Of a stretch of DNA of 64,000 nucleotides, positions 16,622 to 24,367 are shown one piece after another (position 1 is the first letter of the stretch; every line of letters begins with the position of its first letter). The position numbers and the translations under genes were made by a program. Source of the DNA: Sphingomonas sp. PP-CE-1A-559. GTDB lineage: Bacteria > Pseudomonadota > Alphaproteobacteria > Sphingomonadales > Sphingomonadaceae. The stretch covers positions 186,001 through 250,000 of the forward strand of contig NZ_SLYA01000002.1 of assembly GCF_004340965.1 (NCBI RefSeq), read 5' to 3'. The notes under the pieces are model-generated. The model was not told the origin of the DNA and searched no databases. It worked only from the letters and a program-made list of their open reading frames with translations.

Positions 16622-17899
16622 CTATCTCGCGAGGGTGGCTTCACCCGAGATCGGCTGGACCGACGCCGGCGCACTCGTACCCGAGGCGACCACGATCCGG
16701 CCGACCTTCGGCGCGACGGTCGCGCCCGGCATCGCCATCTGCGTACCCTGGATGATGATCCGGTCGTTTGGACCGATCCCCGAGCGCACAATCCTCAGCC
16801 CATCGACCACCGGTCCAAGCTCGACCGGCTTCTGGCTCACGACGTTCTTCGCATCGATCGTCAGCAGGACCTTGCGCGCCTGATCGGTCTGCACCGCATC
16901 GTCGGGCACCAGCAGAGCCTGGCGCGTTCCCGCACTGGCGAGGCGCATGTTGCCGAACATCCCCGGCGTCAGGAAATATCCCGGGTTGGCGAGAACCGCG
17001 CGGCCGCGGATCGTCCCCGAGCGCTGGTCGAGGCCGTTGTCGGTGAAGTCGAGCTTGCCTTTCCAGCGATGCTCGGTCTCGTCCTGCAACTGGATCTCGA
17101 CCGCCGCTGGCGTCGCGCCGGGCTGCCGTGCGCGCTGCGTCTTGAGGTACAGCGCTTCCGACCCATCGAACGTGAAGTAGATCGGGTCGAGCGCGTTGAT
17201 CGTCGTCAGCACCGTGCCGCCAGTGCCTTCGCCGCCCGCGACCTGGTTACCCGCATCGACGCGACGATCGGAAATGCGACCGCCGATCGGTGCGCGCACC
17301 TGCGTGAAGCCGACATCGAGCGCGCGAGCGCGTTCGCGAGCCTGCGCCGCAGCGAGTGCGGCCTGCGCTGCTTCGAGCCGACCGCGGAGGGCGTCAACTT
17401 CGCCTGCGGAGACCGCTTCGTCGGCTACCAGGCGTTGCGCGCGACCAAGATCGGTACGCGCCAGCGACAGAGCGCTGCGTGCACTGGCGACGTTAGCGTG
17501 TGCCTCGGCCAGAGCGGCGGCGAACGGGCGGGAGTCGATCGTGAAGAGCAATTGCCCCTTGCTGACGATCTCGCCATCGCGGAAATGGATGCCGGTGACT
17601 TCGCCCGCAACGCGCGGGCGGATCTCGACGGTGCGGCTCGGTGCGAAGCGGCCGACATAATCGTCCCACTCGCTGACCTGCCGGACGAGCGGCGACGCGA
17701 CCGTGACGGAAGCGGGTGGGGGTGCCGCCATCGCCGCGTCGGGATGATCGAACATCTTCACGCCGACCGCGCCCAGCAGCGCGATCGGCACGAGCACCAT
17801 CGCGCCGCGCTGCCATGCCGGCCGTCGGTGACGGTCCGCGGGCGGCGACGCGACGACGTCGGCGTCGTTCGCGGCCGTGATCGTGGTAAGTTGGTTCAC
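16622..17899 (-). CDS. RND efflux membrane fusion protein
   Basis: Periplasmic adaptor of the RND pump, 425 residues from a GTG at 17899 that overlaps the stop of the upstream gene (GTGA) and has GCGGAG 9 bases before it. One N-terminal membrane helix (about residues 33-49, VLVPIALLGAVGVKMF) anchors it rather than a lipobox. Then come the first lipoyl half (VEIRPRVAGEVTGIHFRDGE), a hairpin coiled coil (about 120-190), the second lipoyl half (VRAPIGGRISDRRVDAGNQV) and the beta-barrel and membrane-proximal domains. The longer upstream frame is an overlap with the previous gene and is not used. Confidence 0.88.
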   Translation of the reverse strand: MNQLTTITAANDADVVASPPADRHRRPAWQRGAMVLVPIALLGAVGVKMFDHPDAAMAAPPPASVTVASPLVRQVSEWDDYVGRFAPSRTVEIRPRVAGEVTGIHFRDGEIVSKGQLLFTIDSRPFAAALAEAHANVASARSALSLARTDLGRAQRLVADEAVSAGEVDALRGRLEAAQAALAAAQARERARALDVGFTQVRAPIGGRISDRRVDAGNQVAGGEGTGGTVLTTINALDPIYFTFDGSEALYLKTQRARQPGATPAAVEIQLQDETEHRWKGKLDFTDNGLDQRSGTIRGRAVLANPGYFLTPGMFGNMRLASAGTRQALLVPDDAVQTDQARKVLLTIDAKNVVSQKPVELGPVVDGLRIVRSGIGPNDRIIIQGTQMAMPGATVAPKVGRIVVASGTSAPASVQPISGEATLAR

Positions 17900-18294
17900 G
17901 CTGCGATGCTCCGCTTCTGCTGGATGCCGACGCGCATGCCGGTCACGCTCTCGACGAGCGTTTCGATCTGGGCCTCGGCAAAGCCGGCGGCGAGGAAGCC
18001 CTGGATCTCGGCCATCGGCAGCGCGAAGCCGCGGCGCCAGGCGTACACCGCCATCCGCCGCAGCGCCTCGAGCCGGGGGTCGGCGAGCCGCGACGCGGTG
18101 CTCAGCCCGAACAGGCTGCCCATTGCGCGCGACATGCGGCTCGGGCCGGACAGGCTGCGCAACGTGTCGCGCTTGGCGAGCGCGATGACGCTCCATTCCA
18201 GCGCGGAAAAGCCGGTCGGGGCAGGGGCGGCGACCGTCTGCGTGCGGCTGGTGACGGGCGAAGCGAACATGTTGTCGAGGTCGAGATAAGCCAT
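17896..18294 (-). CDS. Cysteine-less AhpD/carboxymuconolactone-decarboxylase-like helical protein, first gene of the RND operon
   Basis: A 132-residue protein of unknown function. Residues about 70-118 (RLADPRLEALRRMAVYAWRR, then FLAAGFAEAQIETLVESV) resemble the C-terminal helices of AhpD-like proteins, where ADPKLEALR and FLAAGxTEAQ are common. The protein has no cysteine at all, so the CxxC site of active AhpD enzymes is missing; the region where it would lie reads SALEWSVIALAKRDTLRSLS. It is encoded first in the efflux operon, its stop overlaps the adaptor start by 4 bases, and it sits under the TetR-controlled promoter. Role unknown; a regulatory or accessory part for the pump is possible. 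Confidence 0.7.
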   Translation of the reverse strand: MAYLDLDNMFASPVTSRTQTVAAPAPTGFSALEWSVIALAKRDTLRSLSGPSRMSRAMGSLFGLSTASRLADPRLEALRRMAVYAWRRGFALPMAEIQGFLAAGFAEAQIETLVESVTGMRVGIQQKRSIAA

Positions 18295-18517
18295 GGGATT
18301 GTCCCCCTTTTGATCTTGGGCAAGCGCTGGCCTTCGTCGGTGGACGGTCCACCGACGTCAGCTGGTCGCGAGGCGTGCGCGGTCGTTGCCGGCACATCAC
18401 CGTGCCGCGCTTGCCCGCTTGGAATTTTCGAAAGTTAGGCCGAAGCCGTCTTAGGTTTGAACCGTGGTCATGGGTTGGTGTCCCCGGTTGCCCCATCCGA
18501 AGTAGGAGAGAGCTTCG
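18295..18517 (-). other. Long untranslated leader of the RND efflux operon
   Basis: About 220 bases lie between the predicted promoter and the first start codon of the operon. I see no convincing small gene in it: the open frame there is the upstream run of the adaptor frame and is Arg/Pro-rich. No riboswitch fold was recognised by eye. Confidence 0.4.
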
Positions 18518-18531
18518 ATACCAGTCGGTAT
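18518..18531. promoter_or_regulatory. TetR operator overlapping the -10 box of the RND operon
   Basis: ATACCAGTCGGTAT is an inverted repeat of the half-site ATACCG/CGGTAT with one mismatch. The same half-sites recur at 18567-18578 and 19222-19235. It overlaps the predicted -10 (TATATA, 18529-18534), which suits repression. Confidence 0.65.
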
Positions 18532-18556
18532 ATAAACCTGACGTTCATCTAGTCAA
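18529..18556 (-). promoter_or_regulatory. Predicted sigma-70 promoter of the RND efflux operon
   Basis: On the reverse strand TTGACT (18556-18551), a 16-base spacer and TATATA (18534-18529) form a good promoter. It is bracketed by two TetR-type palindromes. Confidence 0.6.
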
Positions 18557-18566
18557 CACACTTTTG

Positions 18567-18578
18567 TACCGGCCGGTA
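18567..18578. promoter_or_regulatory. Second TetR operator, upstream of the -35 box
   Basis: TACCGGCCGGTA is a perfect 12-bp palindrome with the same half-sites as the other two operators. It lies 10 bases upstream of the predicted -35 of the RND operon. Confidence 0.6.
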
Positions 18579-18608
18579 TTTTTTCCCGCGGCGCGGCAGA
18601 AACCGTGT

Positions 18609-19223
18609 CTATTTGGTTGGCCACATGAGCATGCTGGTCTCGACGAGCTGCTGGAGTTCGGTGCAGCTAGCGCCCGAGCCGGCCTGGATCGACAGCCCCT
18701 GCATGATCGCGAAGAGGTAGCGCATCAGCGCGTGCGACTCGAGGCCATTGGGGAACTCGCCCGCCGCCTTGGCCTCGTCGAACCGCTTCATCAGCGCGGC
18801 TTCGGACGACGCGCGACGCTTGGCGACCTCGGCCTTGATCGGCTCGGCTTCGGCGCTGCACGCGACGCTGCTGATCACGCTGAGACACCCCTTGGGGTCG
18901 CAGGTGCTCATCTGCATCTGAAGCGCACCGCGAAGCAGGTTTTCCGCTACGGCACGCGCGGTCGGCGCATCGAGCGCTGACGTCATATAGGCCAACTTCT
19001 CGCGCTCGTAGAGATCGAGCGCCTTGTGGAACAACGCCTCCTTGTTACCGAACGCGGCGTACAGGCTGGGCTTGGTGATCTTCATCTCGGCGGTCAGTTC
19101 CGCCATCGATGCGCCCTCGTACCCGTTACGCCAGAACACGCGCAACGCACCCGCCAGTGCCTGGTCGAGATCGAACTCGCGGGGGCGGCCCTTGGGGGCG
19201 GTGAGCGTGCAAAGCCTATTCAT
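18609..19223 (-). CDS. TetR/AcrR-family transcriptional regulator of the RND operon
   Basis: A 204-residue regulator starting at the ATG at 19223 (MNRLCTLTAPKGRPREFDLD). The helix-turn-helix is at about residues 35-65 (ASMAELTAEMKITKPSLYAA, then FGNKEALFHKAL), typical for TetR. The C-terminal ligand and dimer domain contains CDPKGCLSVISSVACSAEAE, so cysteines could sense oxidants or metals, though this is only a possibility. It is encoded upstream of the RND operon on the same strand. Three palindromes with half-site ATACCG lie at its own start and at the operon promoter, which strongly suggests autorepression and control of the pump. A longer frame upstream is non-conserved in character. Confidence 0.85.
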   Translation of the reverse strand: MNRLCTLTAPKGRPREFDLDQALAGALRVFWRNGYEGASMAELTAEMKITKPSLYAAFGNKEALFHKALDLYEREKLAYMTSALDAPTARAVAENLLRGALQMQMSTCDPKGCLSVISSVACSAEAEPIKAEVAKRRASSEAALMKRFDEAKAAGEFPNGLESHALMRYLFAIMQGLSIQAGSGASCTELQQLVETSMLMWPTK

Positions 19224-19235
19224 ACCGTTCGGTAT
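19222..19235. promoter_or_regulatory. TetR autoregulatory operator overlapping the tetR start codon
   Basis: ATACCGTTCGGTAT has perfect 6-bp half-sites. On the reverse strand a TATATA (19238-19233) overlaps it and lies about 10 bases from the ATG at 19223, so the tetR transcript may be nearly leaderless. Confidence 0.65.
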
Positions 19236-19287
19236 ATAGTGAGAGCGCGCAAAAGGTCCAGTGACTGGAATATGTTGCCGGGGACGC

Positions 19288-20589
19288 TCACCGACCGACG
19301 GCGGTGTAGGCGAACCCGGCCTGCTCGACGTCGGCACGCTGATAGACGTTGCGGAGGTCGACCATGACCGGCCCGGCCATCACGCGCTTCAACCGTGCGA
19401 GGTCGAGTGCGCGATACGCGTCCCACTCGGTCACGATCACGACCGCATCGGCACCCTCGGCCGCGTCATACGCGTCGGTGCAGTAGACGAGGTCGGGCAT
19501 CATCGCCTTGGCGGGCGTCATGCCTTCGGGATCGTGCGTGCGGACCGTCACGCCGGCGTCCGCAAGCGCGGTCGCGATCGCGAGGCTCGGGGCGTCGCGC
19601 ATGTCGTCGGTGTTGGGCTTGAACGTCAGCCCGAGCAACGCGACCGTCTTGCCACGCGGATTGTCGCCCAGCGCGTGCAGGACTTTGCGGCCCATTGCGC
19701 GTTTGCGGCTGTCGTTCACCTTCACGACGGCTTCGACGATGTGGACCGGGGTGTCGTAATCCTCGGCGGTCTTGAGCAGCGCCAGCGTGTCCTTGGGGAA
19801 GCACGAGCCGCCATAGCCGGGTCCGGCGTGGAGGAATTTCTTGCCGATCCGGTTGTCGAGCCCGATCCCGCGCGACACGTCCTGCACGTCGGCGCCGACC
19901 GCTTCGCACAGGTCCGCGATCTCGTTGATGAAGGTGATCTTGGTCGCGAGGAACGCGTTCGCCGCGTATTTGATCAGCTCGGACGTGCGGCGACCGACGA
20001 ACAGGATCGGCGATTCGTTGAGGTAAAGCGGACGATAGACGTCGCGCATCACCTGCTTGGCGCAGTCGTCCTCGGTGCCGATGACGATCCGGTCGGGGCG
20101 CTTGAAGTCGCCGATCGCGGCGCCTTCGCGCAGGAACTCTGGGTTGGAGACGACCGCGACGTCGACGTCCGGACGCTTCTCGCGCAGGATCGCCTCGACT
20201 CGGTCGCCGGTGCCGACGGGGACGGTCGACTTGGTCACGACCACGGTCGGTCCGGTGACCGCAGCGGCGATCTCTTCGGTCGCGGCGAACACGTAGCTGA
20301 GGTCGGCATGGCCATCGCCGCGCCGCGACGGCGTGCCAACCGCGATGAAGATCGCATCGGCGCCCGCGACCGCGCTGGCGAGATCGGTGGTGAAGGTCAG
20401 CCGCCCCGCGGCGACATTGGACGCGACCAGCTGGTCGAGGCCGGGTTCGAAGATCGGCATGCGGCCGGCATGCAGCGCATCGATCTTCGACTGGTCCTTG
20501 TCGACGCAGATCACGTCATGGCCGAAATCCGAAAAACAGGCGCCGGACACCAGGCCGACATAGCCAGAACCGATCATCGTGATGCGCAT
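19288..20589 (-). CDS. ugd: UDP-glucose 6-dehydrogenase
   Basis: Oxidises UDP-glucose to UDP-glucuronate with two NAD+, feeding exopolysaccharide and envelope sugars. The 433-residue length is usual. The N-terminal Rossmann fold begins MRITMIGSGYVGLVSGACFS; the helix-linker domain carries the catalytic cysteine in PGYGGSCFPKD (Cys263); the C-terminal UDP-binding domain starts near LLGLTFKPNTDDMRDAPS. AGGAA lies 7 bases before the start. It stands alone, with no other polysaccharide gene next to it. Confidence 0.93.
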   Translation of the reverse strand: MRITMIGSGYVGLVSGACFSDFGHDVICVDKDQSKIDALHAGRMPIFEPGLDQLVASNVAAGRLTFTTDLASAVAGADAIFIAVGTPSRRGDGHADLSYVFAATEEIAAAVTGPTVVVTKSTVPVGTGDRVEAILREKRPDVDVAVVSNPEFLREGAAIGDFKRPDRIVIGTEDDCAKQVMRDVYRPLYLNESPILFVGRRTSELIKYAANAFLATKITFINEIADLCEAVGADVQDVSRGIGLDNRIGKKFLHAGPGYGGSCFPKDTLALLKTAEDYDTPVHIVEAVVKVNDSRKRAMGRKVLHALGDNPRGKTVALLGLTFKPNTDDMRDAPSLAIATALADAGVTVRTHDPEGMTPAKAMMPDLVYCTDAYDAAEGADAVVIVTEWDAYRALDLARLKRVMAGPVMVDLRNVYQRADVEQAGFAYTAVGR

Positions 20590-20750
20590 GGACGTTCCTC
20601 GTAAAAGCCGCGCGACCTATCGTGAGTAATGCGCGCGCGTGCAAGCTGGAGAAGACCGACCGGTGTCGTTCGCGCCGGCTGCTCTGACGCTTTCGACGAT
20701 AGGCAACCTGCCACATTGCGCGCATCATGGTTCCGATAACGGAGGCGGAT

Positions 20751-21251
20751 ATGCAGACGACGATGGCAGGCTGGGTGTTGGTGGCGACTGTGATGTTCGG
20801 TTCCGCGGATAGGGTTGCGGCACAGCAGGCGGCGGCTCCGTCGTGTCCGACTACCGTCGCGGCGGAGTTCGCGGGATGGAGCAAGCCGGCTTCGGTCGCG
20901 TCGGGCGGGGTGCTTCCGATCGGCTCGGTGGGTCGGCTGGCGTTGAAGCCGTCGACTGGGGTTTCGTTCGAGGTCACGCCGGCGAAGGCACCCGCAGCTG
21001 AGACGTTTTCCGGCGTGGTCCAGTTCGACGTCGCCAAGGCGGGGACGTACCGCGTGGCGCTTGGCGGAGCGGCGTGGATCGATGTCGTCCAGTCGCGCAA
21101 GGTGCTGACGTCGACCGCGCACGCGCATGGACCGGCCTGTTCGCCAGTGAAGAAGATGGTCGACTTCGTGTTACCGGCGGGGCGCTATGCCTTGCAGCTA
21201 TCGGGTGCGAAGACGGCCGAACTGTTCGTGTCCGTCACGACCATCCGCTGA
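20751..21251 (+). CDS. Secreted hypothetical protein (166 aa)
   Basis: The start at 20751 has a GGAGG 5 bases upstream, which decides against the in-frame ATG at 20727. A signal peptide (MQTTMAGWVLVATVMFGSAD, cleavage near VAA/Q) precedes a beta-rich mature domain with FSGVVQFDVAKAGTYRVALG and AAWIDVVQ, which looks like a small carbohydrate-binding or jelly-roll-like sandwich. Two cysteines (SCPTT and ACSPV) could form a disulfide. Function unknown. It is divergent from ugd across about 160 bases. Confidence 0.7.
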   Translation: MQTTMAGWVLVATVMFGSADRVAAQQAAAPSCPTTVAAEFAGWSKPASVASGGVLPIGSVGRLALKPSTGVSFEVTPAKAPAAETFSGVVQFDVAKAGTYRVALGGAAWIDVVQSRKVLTSTAHAHGPACSPVKKMVDFVLPAGRYALQLSGAKTAELFVSVTTIR

Positions 21252-21324
21252 CCCGAGCGGCTGCAACCAAAGCCGGGCATGCCGGTTGAAACCACGACCG
21301 ATAGCGCAACACAGGAGAGAGACG

Positions 21325-21771
21325 ATGGCGGACGACTTCAAGCAGGCAGTCGATGACGGTGCGAACGCTAGCAAGGCGGCAACCGACCGCGCGGCGGATG
21401 CGGCGAAGGACGCGGCGGACACGATGCGCGAGAATGCCGGGAAGGCGCGCGATGCGTTCTCGGAGAAGGTCGTCGATCCGGCGCGGCGCGCTGGCGAGGC
21501 GATGAAGGAGTCGGGCGGCAAGATCGCCGAGGGCGGCGCGACGATCGGCAAGGCGATGATCGACCAGGCCGAACAGAATGCGCGCGAGGCCTTCGCGGCG
21601 ATGCGCGAGGCGGCGAGCGCCAGCGACCTGACCCAGGTGATGAAGATCCAGGGCGACTACCTGCGCGAGCAGAGCCAGCGCAGCATGAGCCAGGCGCGCG
21701 AGATCGGCGAGCTGATCGTGAAGTTCGGCAAGGACGCGGTCGCACCATTGCAGGGCGGCGGGATCAAGTAA
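21325..21771 (+). CDS. Phasin-family protein
   Basis: A 148-residue helical protein. The first half is Ala/Asp/Lys-rich (AATDRAADAAKDAADTMREN) like stress-linked helical repeats; the second half (AREAFAAMREAASASDLTQV, then MKIQGDYLREQSQRSMSQAR) matches the phasin domain, which coats polyhydroxyalkanoate granules. AGGAGAG lies just before the ATG at 21325. The upstream frame is not used. No polyhydroxyalkanoate synthase gene is near. Confidence 0.8.
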   Translation: MADDFKQAVDDGANASKAATDRAADAAKDAADTMRENAGKARDAFSEKVVDPARRAGEAMKESGGKIAEGGATIGKAMIDQAEQNAREAFAAMREAASASDLTQVMKIQGDYLREQSQRSMSQAREIGELIVKFGKDAVAPLQGGGIK

Positions 21772-21832
21772 GCCGTCCGGCCGATACGTTGCTCTGGGTT
21801 TCGGGTGGAGCGGCGTACGGACGAGCAAGAAC

Positions 21833-21865
21833 GCCGCCGCTCCGATACGATGACGGAGCGGCGGC
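21833..21865. terminator. Hairpin between convergent phasin and phosphate transporter genes
   Basis: GCCGCCGCTCCG pairs perfectly with CGGAGCGGCGGC around a 9-base loop. There is no U tract on either side, so its strength as a terminator is uncertain, but it lies where both genes end. Confidence 0.5.
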
Positions 21866-21889
21866 GGACCAGCCTCAACTATTTCCGGC

Positions 21890-22888
21890 TTAGACGAACA
21901 GTCCGACGAGCCAGTACGTGCCGGCGCCGATCAGCCCCGCGGCGGGTAACGTCAGTGTCCATGCCACGACGATGTTGCTCGCGACGTTCCAGCGAACGGC
22001 GGACAGGCGCCGCGCAGCGCCGACTCCGACGATCGAGCCGGTGATGGTGTGAGTCGACGATACGGGAATGCCCCAGAAGGTGGCCGCGAACAGCGTGATC
22101 GCGCCGCCGGTCTCTGCGCAGAACCCTTGTGCCGGGGTAAGACGCGTGATCTTCGAGCCCATCGTGTGGACGATCCGCCAGCCGCCCGACAGCGTGCCGA
22201 GCGCCATCGCCGCTTGGCACGAGAGAACGACCCAGAGCGGCACGTGGAATTCGCCGCCGAGCAGGCCCTGCGAATAAAGCAGCACGGCGATGATCCCCAT
22301 CGTCTTCTGCGCGTCGTTGCCGCCATGCCCTAGCGAGTAGAGCGCGGCGGAAATCAGCTGGAGCTTGCGGAAGCGCTTGTCGACGCCGAGCGGGGTGAGC
22401 TTGAGGCTGGTCCACGCGACGATCAGGACGAGCACCAGTGCGAGCATCAGGCCGATCGCGGGCGAGGCGAAGATCGCGAGGACGGTGGCGATGACGCCTT
22501 TCCAGACGATCGCGCCGAAGCCGATCTTGGCGATGCCGGCGCCCAGCAGCCCGCCGATCAGCGCGTGGCTGCTGCTCGACGGGATGCCGAGCACCCAGGT
22601 GATGACGTTCCACGCGATCGCGCCCATCAGCGCGGCGAAGATCACCTGCGCGTCGATGACGTGCGCCTGGACGATGCCGGTGCCGACGGTCTGCGCGACG
22701 TGGAGGCCGAACACCGCGAACGCGATGAAGTTGAAGAACGCCGCCCAGAGCACGGCGTATTGCGGCTTCAGGACGCGTGTCGAGACGACCGTGGCGATCG
22801 AGTTCGCTGCGTCGTGGAGGCCGTTCAGGAAGTCGAACAGCAGCGCGATGCCGATGAGGCCGATGAGGAGCGGGAGGGAGAGGATCAT
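21890..22888 (-). CDS. pit: PiT-family low-affinity inorganic phosphate transporter
   Basis: An integral membrane phosphate:cation symporter of 332 residues, the short bacterial form of the family. The two PiT signatures are visible: DFLNGLHDAANSIATVVSTR near the N-terminus and PVSSTHTITGSIVGVGAARR near the C-terminus, with GGNDAQKTMGII between. About 9-10 membrane helices are seen. It lies downstream of a DUF47 gene on the same strand, the usual pairing in which the PhoU-like DUF47 protein tunes the transporter. A family C repeat lies between them. Confidence 0.9.
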   Translation of the reverse strand: MILSLPLLIGLIGIALLFDFLNGLHDAANSIATVVSTRVLKPQYAVLWAAFFNFIAFAVFGLHVAQTVGTGIVQAHVIDAQVIFAALMGAIAWNVITWVLGIPSSSSHALIGGLLGAGIAKIGFGAIVWKGVIATVLAIFASPAIGLMLALVLVLIVAWTSLKLTPLGVDKRFRKLQLISAALYSLGHGGNDAQKTMGIIAVLLYSQGLLGGEFHVPLWVVLSCQAAMALGTLSGGWRIVHTMGSKITRLTPAQGFCAETGGAITLFAATFWGIPVSSTHTITGSIVGVGAARRLSAVRWNVASNIVVAWTLTLPAAGLIGAGTYWLVGLFV

Positions 22889-22916
22889 GCGGTTGCCGCC
22901 CTATCCGCTGCCGCTT

Positions 22917-23024
22917 CACCCCCCCGGCGAAGGCCGGGGTCCAATTGGAGAGGTCGCAGTAACGGCGCGCGGTCCTTCGTTATTCCCGTCCCCCAATTGG
23001 GCCCCGGCCTTCGCCGGGGGGGTG
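22917..23024. repeat. Family C inverted repeat, copy 3
   Basis: Arms at 22917-22948 and 22993-23024 carry CCGGCGAAGGCCGGGGTCCA and its near reverse complement. It occupies most of the spacer between the DUF47 gene and pit. Confidence 0.8.
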
Positions 23025-23053
23025 CTTCATGGAAACTCTCGGACTCAAACACA

Positions 23054-23701
23054 TCAAGCATGGTCGATGACCAGCCCCTGGATCTCGTTCGCGACGTCCT
23101 CGAAGCGGTCGACGATCTTTTCCAGGCTGCTGTAGATCTCGCGGTTGATGATGAACGTCATCGGGTCCGCACTGATCTTCGATGCCTGGAACAGCGCGCG
23201 CAGGCCCGTGTCGTGGATGTCGTCGGCATGACCCTCGATCTGGATCAGCCGCGCGGTCAGATCGTGCAACCGCCCCGCATTGCTCCCGAGCGAGCGGAGC
23301 AGCGGAATCGCCTCTGCCGTAATCCGTGCGGCCTCGACGATGATCCCCGCCATGTCGCGCATCTGCGGCGAGAATTCGGTGACCTCGTACAGCGCGATCG
23401 CGTTGGCGGTACCGTTCATCTGGTCGATCGCGTCGTCCATCACGCCGATCAAATCCGTGATCGCGCTGCGGTCGAACGGCGTGACGAACACCCGGCGCAC
23501 GTCCTGCAACACCTCGCGCGTGATATCGTCGGCCTCGTGCTCGCGCTTGACGATCTCGGCGATCTGACCCTCGATCGAGCCTTCGCCGTGGAGCAGCCGT
23601 GCGAGCGCATCGGCGCCGGCGACCAGGGTCGCGGCATGCGCGTCGAACAGTTCGAAGAACCGTCCCTGCTTCGGCATCAGCGACTGGAACCAGCCCAGCA
23701 T
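23054..23701 (-). CDS. DUF47/PhoU-like phosphate transport regulator (own internal start)
   Basis: The DUF47 part alone is 215 residues from an ATG at 23701 (MLGWFQSLMPKQGRFFELFD) with a strong AAGGAG 8 bases upstream, so it is very likely made as a separate protein. All-helical PhoU-like features include VKREHEADDITREVLQDV and DRSAITDLIGVMDDAIDQMN, with acidic metal-binding patterns. Such proteins accompany PiT transporters and modulate phosphate uptake. The gene lies 165 bases upstream of pit on the same strand. It shares its frame with the NUDIX segment described in the overlapping entry. Confidence 0.8.
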   Translation of the reverse strand: MLGWFQSLMPKQGRFFELFDAHAATLVAGADALARLLHGEGSIEGQIAEIVKREHEADDITREVLQDVRRVFVTPFDRSAITDLIGVMDDAIDQMNGTANAIALYEVTEFSPQMRDMAGIIVEAARITAEAIPLLRSLGSNAGRLHDLTARLIQIEGHADDIHDTGLRALFQASKISADPMTFIINREIYSSLEKIVDRFEDVANEIQGLVIDHA

Positions 23702-24145
23702 CGGAATTCTCCTTTTCGCACTCGTGCGCACGACGGGTAAGATACGTTGCGCGAGCGACGCCGGGATCGGCGGCTCACGGAAAGCAGCGATCAGCGCCTT
23801 CAGGCCGGGCTCATTGACAGCCTCCGCCGCGCGATCAAGCGTAAACCAGCGTGTGTCGCGCTGATGACGCTCGGGCCAGTCCTCGACCTGCTCGACGAAG
23901 GCGAGTGGAAACACGGTGACGATCATGTCGCGGTAGCGGCCGGTGCGGCGGCGTTTGCGGTACGCGAACTGTCCCACGGGCGAGGGGCAGGGGATGCCGC
24001 GGATGCCGGCTTCTTCGTACGCCTCCTGCGCGGCGGCCTCGTGGCTGGCGAGACCTACAATGGGGTTGCCCTTGGGGATCACCCAGCGCCCGGTATCGCG
24101 CGAGGTGATCAGCATCACGCGCGCATGCCCGGCTTCGTCGATCAC
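23054..24145 (-). CDS. In-frame NUDIX hydrolase + DUF47 (PhoU-like) open frame
   Basis: One open frame encodes a NUDIX domain (first about 130 residues) and then a complete DUF47 protein, with no stop between. The NUDIX box is seen as WVIPKGNPIVGLASHEAAAQ followed by EAYEEAG. From the GTG at 24145 the frame misses the usual first strand. Reading further upstream gives IEQIGALPYV, which looks like real NUDIX sequence, but the codon where ATG would be is ATC at 24172-24170, 8 bases after AGGA. So either ATC is used as start or the start is lost. The joining stretch (LAQRILPVVRTSAKRRIP) reads through the DUF47 ribosome site. It may be a read-through fusion or an eroding gene; both domains look intact. 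Confidence 0.6.
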   Translation of the reverse strand: MIDEAGHARVMLITSRDTGRWVIPKGNPIVGLASHEAAAQEAYEEAGIRGIPCPSPVGQFAYRKRRRTGRYRDMIVTVFPLAFVEQVEDWPERHQRDTRWFTLDRAAEAVNEPGLKALIAAFREPPIPASLAQRILPVVRTSAKRRIPMLGWFQSLMPKQGRFFELFDAHAATLVAGADALARLLHGEGSIEGQIAEIVKREHEADDITREVLQDVRRVFVTPFDRSAITDLIGVMDDAIDQMNGTANAIALYEVTEFSPQMRDMAGIIVEAARITAEAIPLLRSLGSNAGRLHDLTARLIQIEGHADDIHDTGLRALFQASKISADPMTFIINREIYSSLEKIVDRFEDVANEIQGLVIDHA

Positions 24146-24367
24146 ATAGGGAAGTGCGCCGATCTGCTCGATGGTTCGGGTCCTCGCACCCGCAGAATCG
24201 CGGGGAAAGTCGGGAGCTTATACTCGGTTTTTACGCAAGGATAGCGGCGCGGCGGAGAGTTTTCGGACCGTCATCGCGGGTCCATTTCTGTCCCATTGCC
24301 GGACGCCGCTACCTTAACCACCTTTGCCACTGGTCGAATTGGTAAACGCGACGTTAACGTTTGCATC

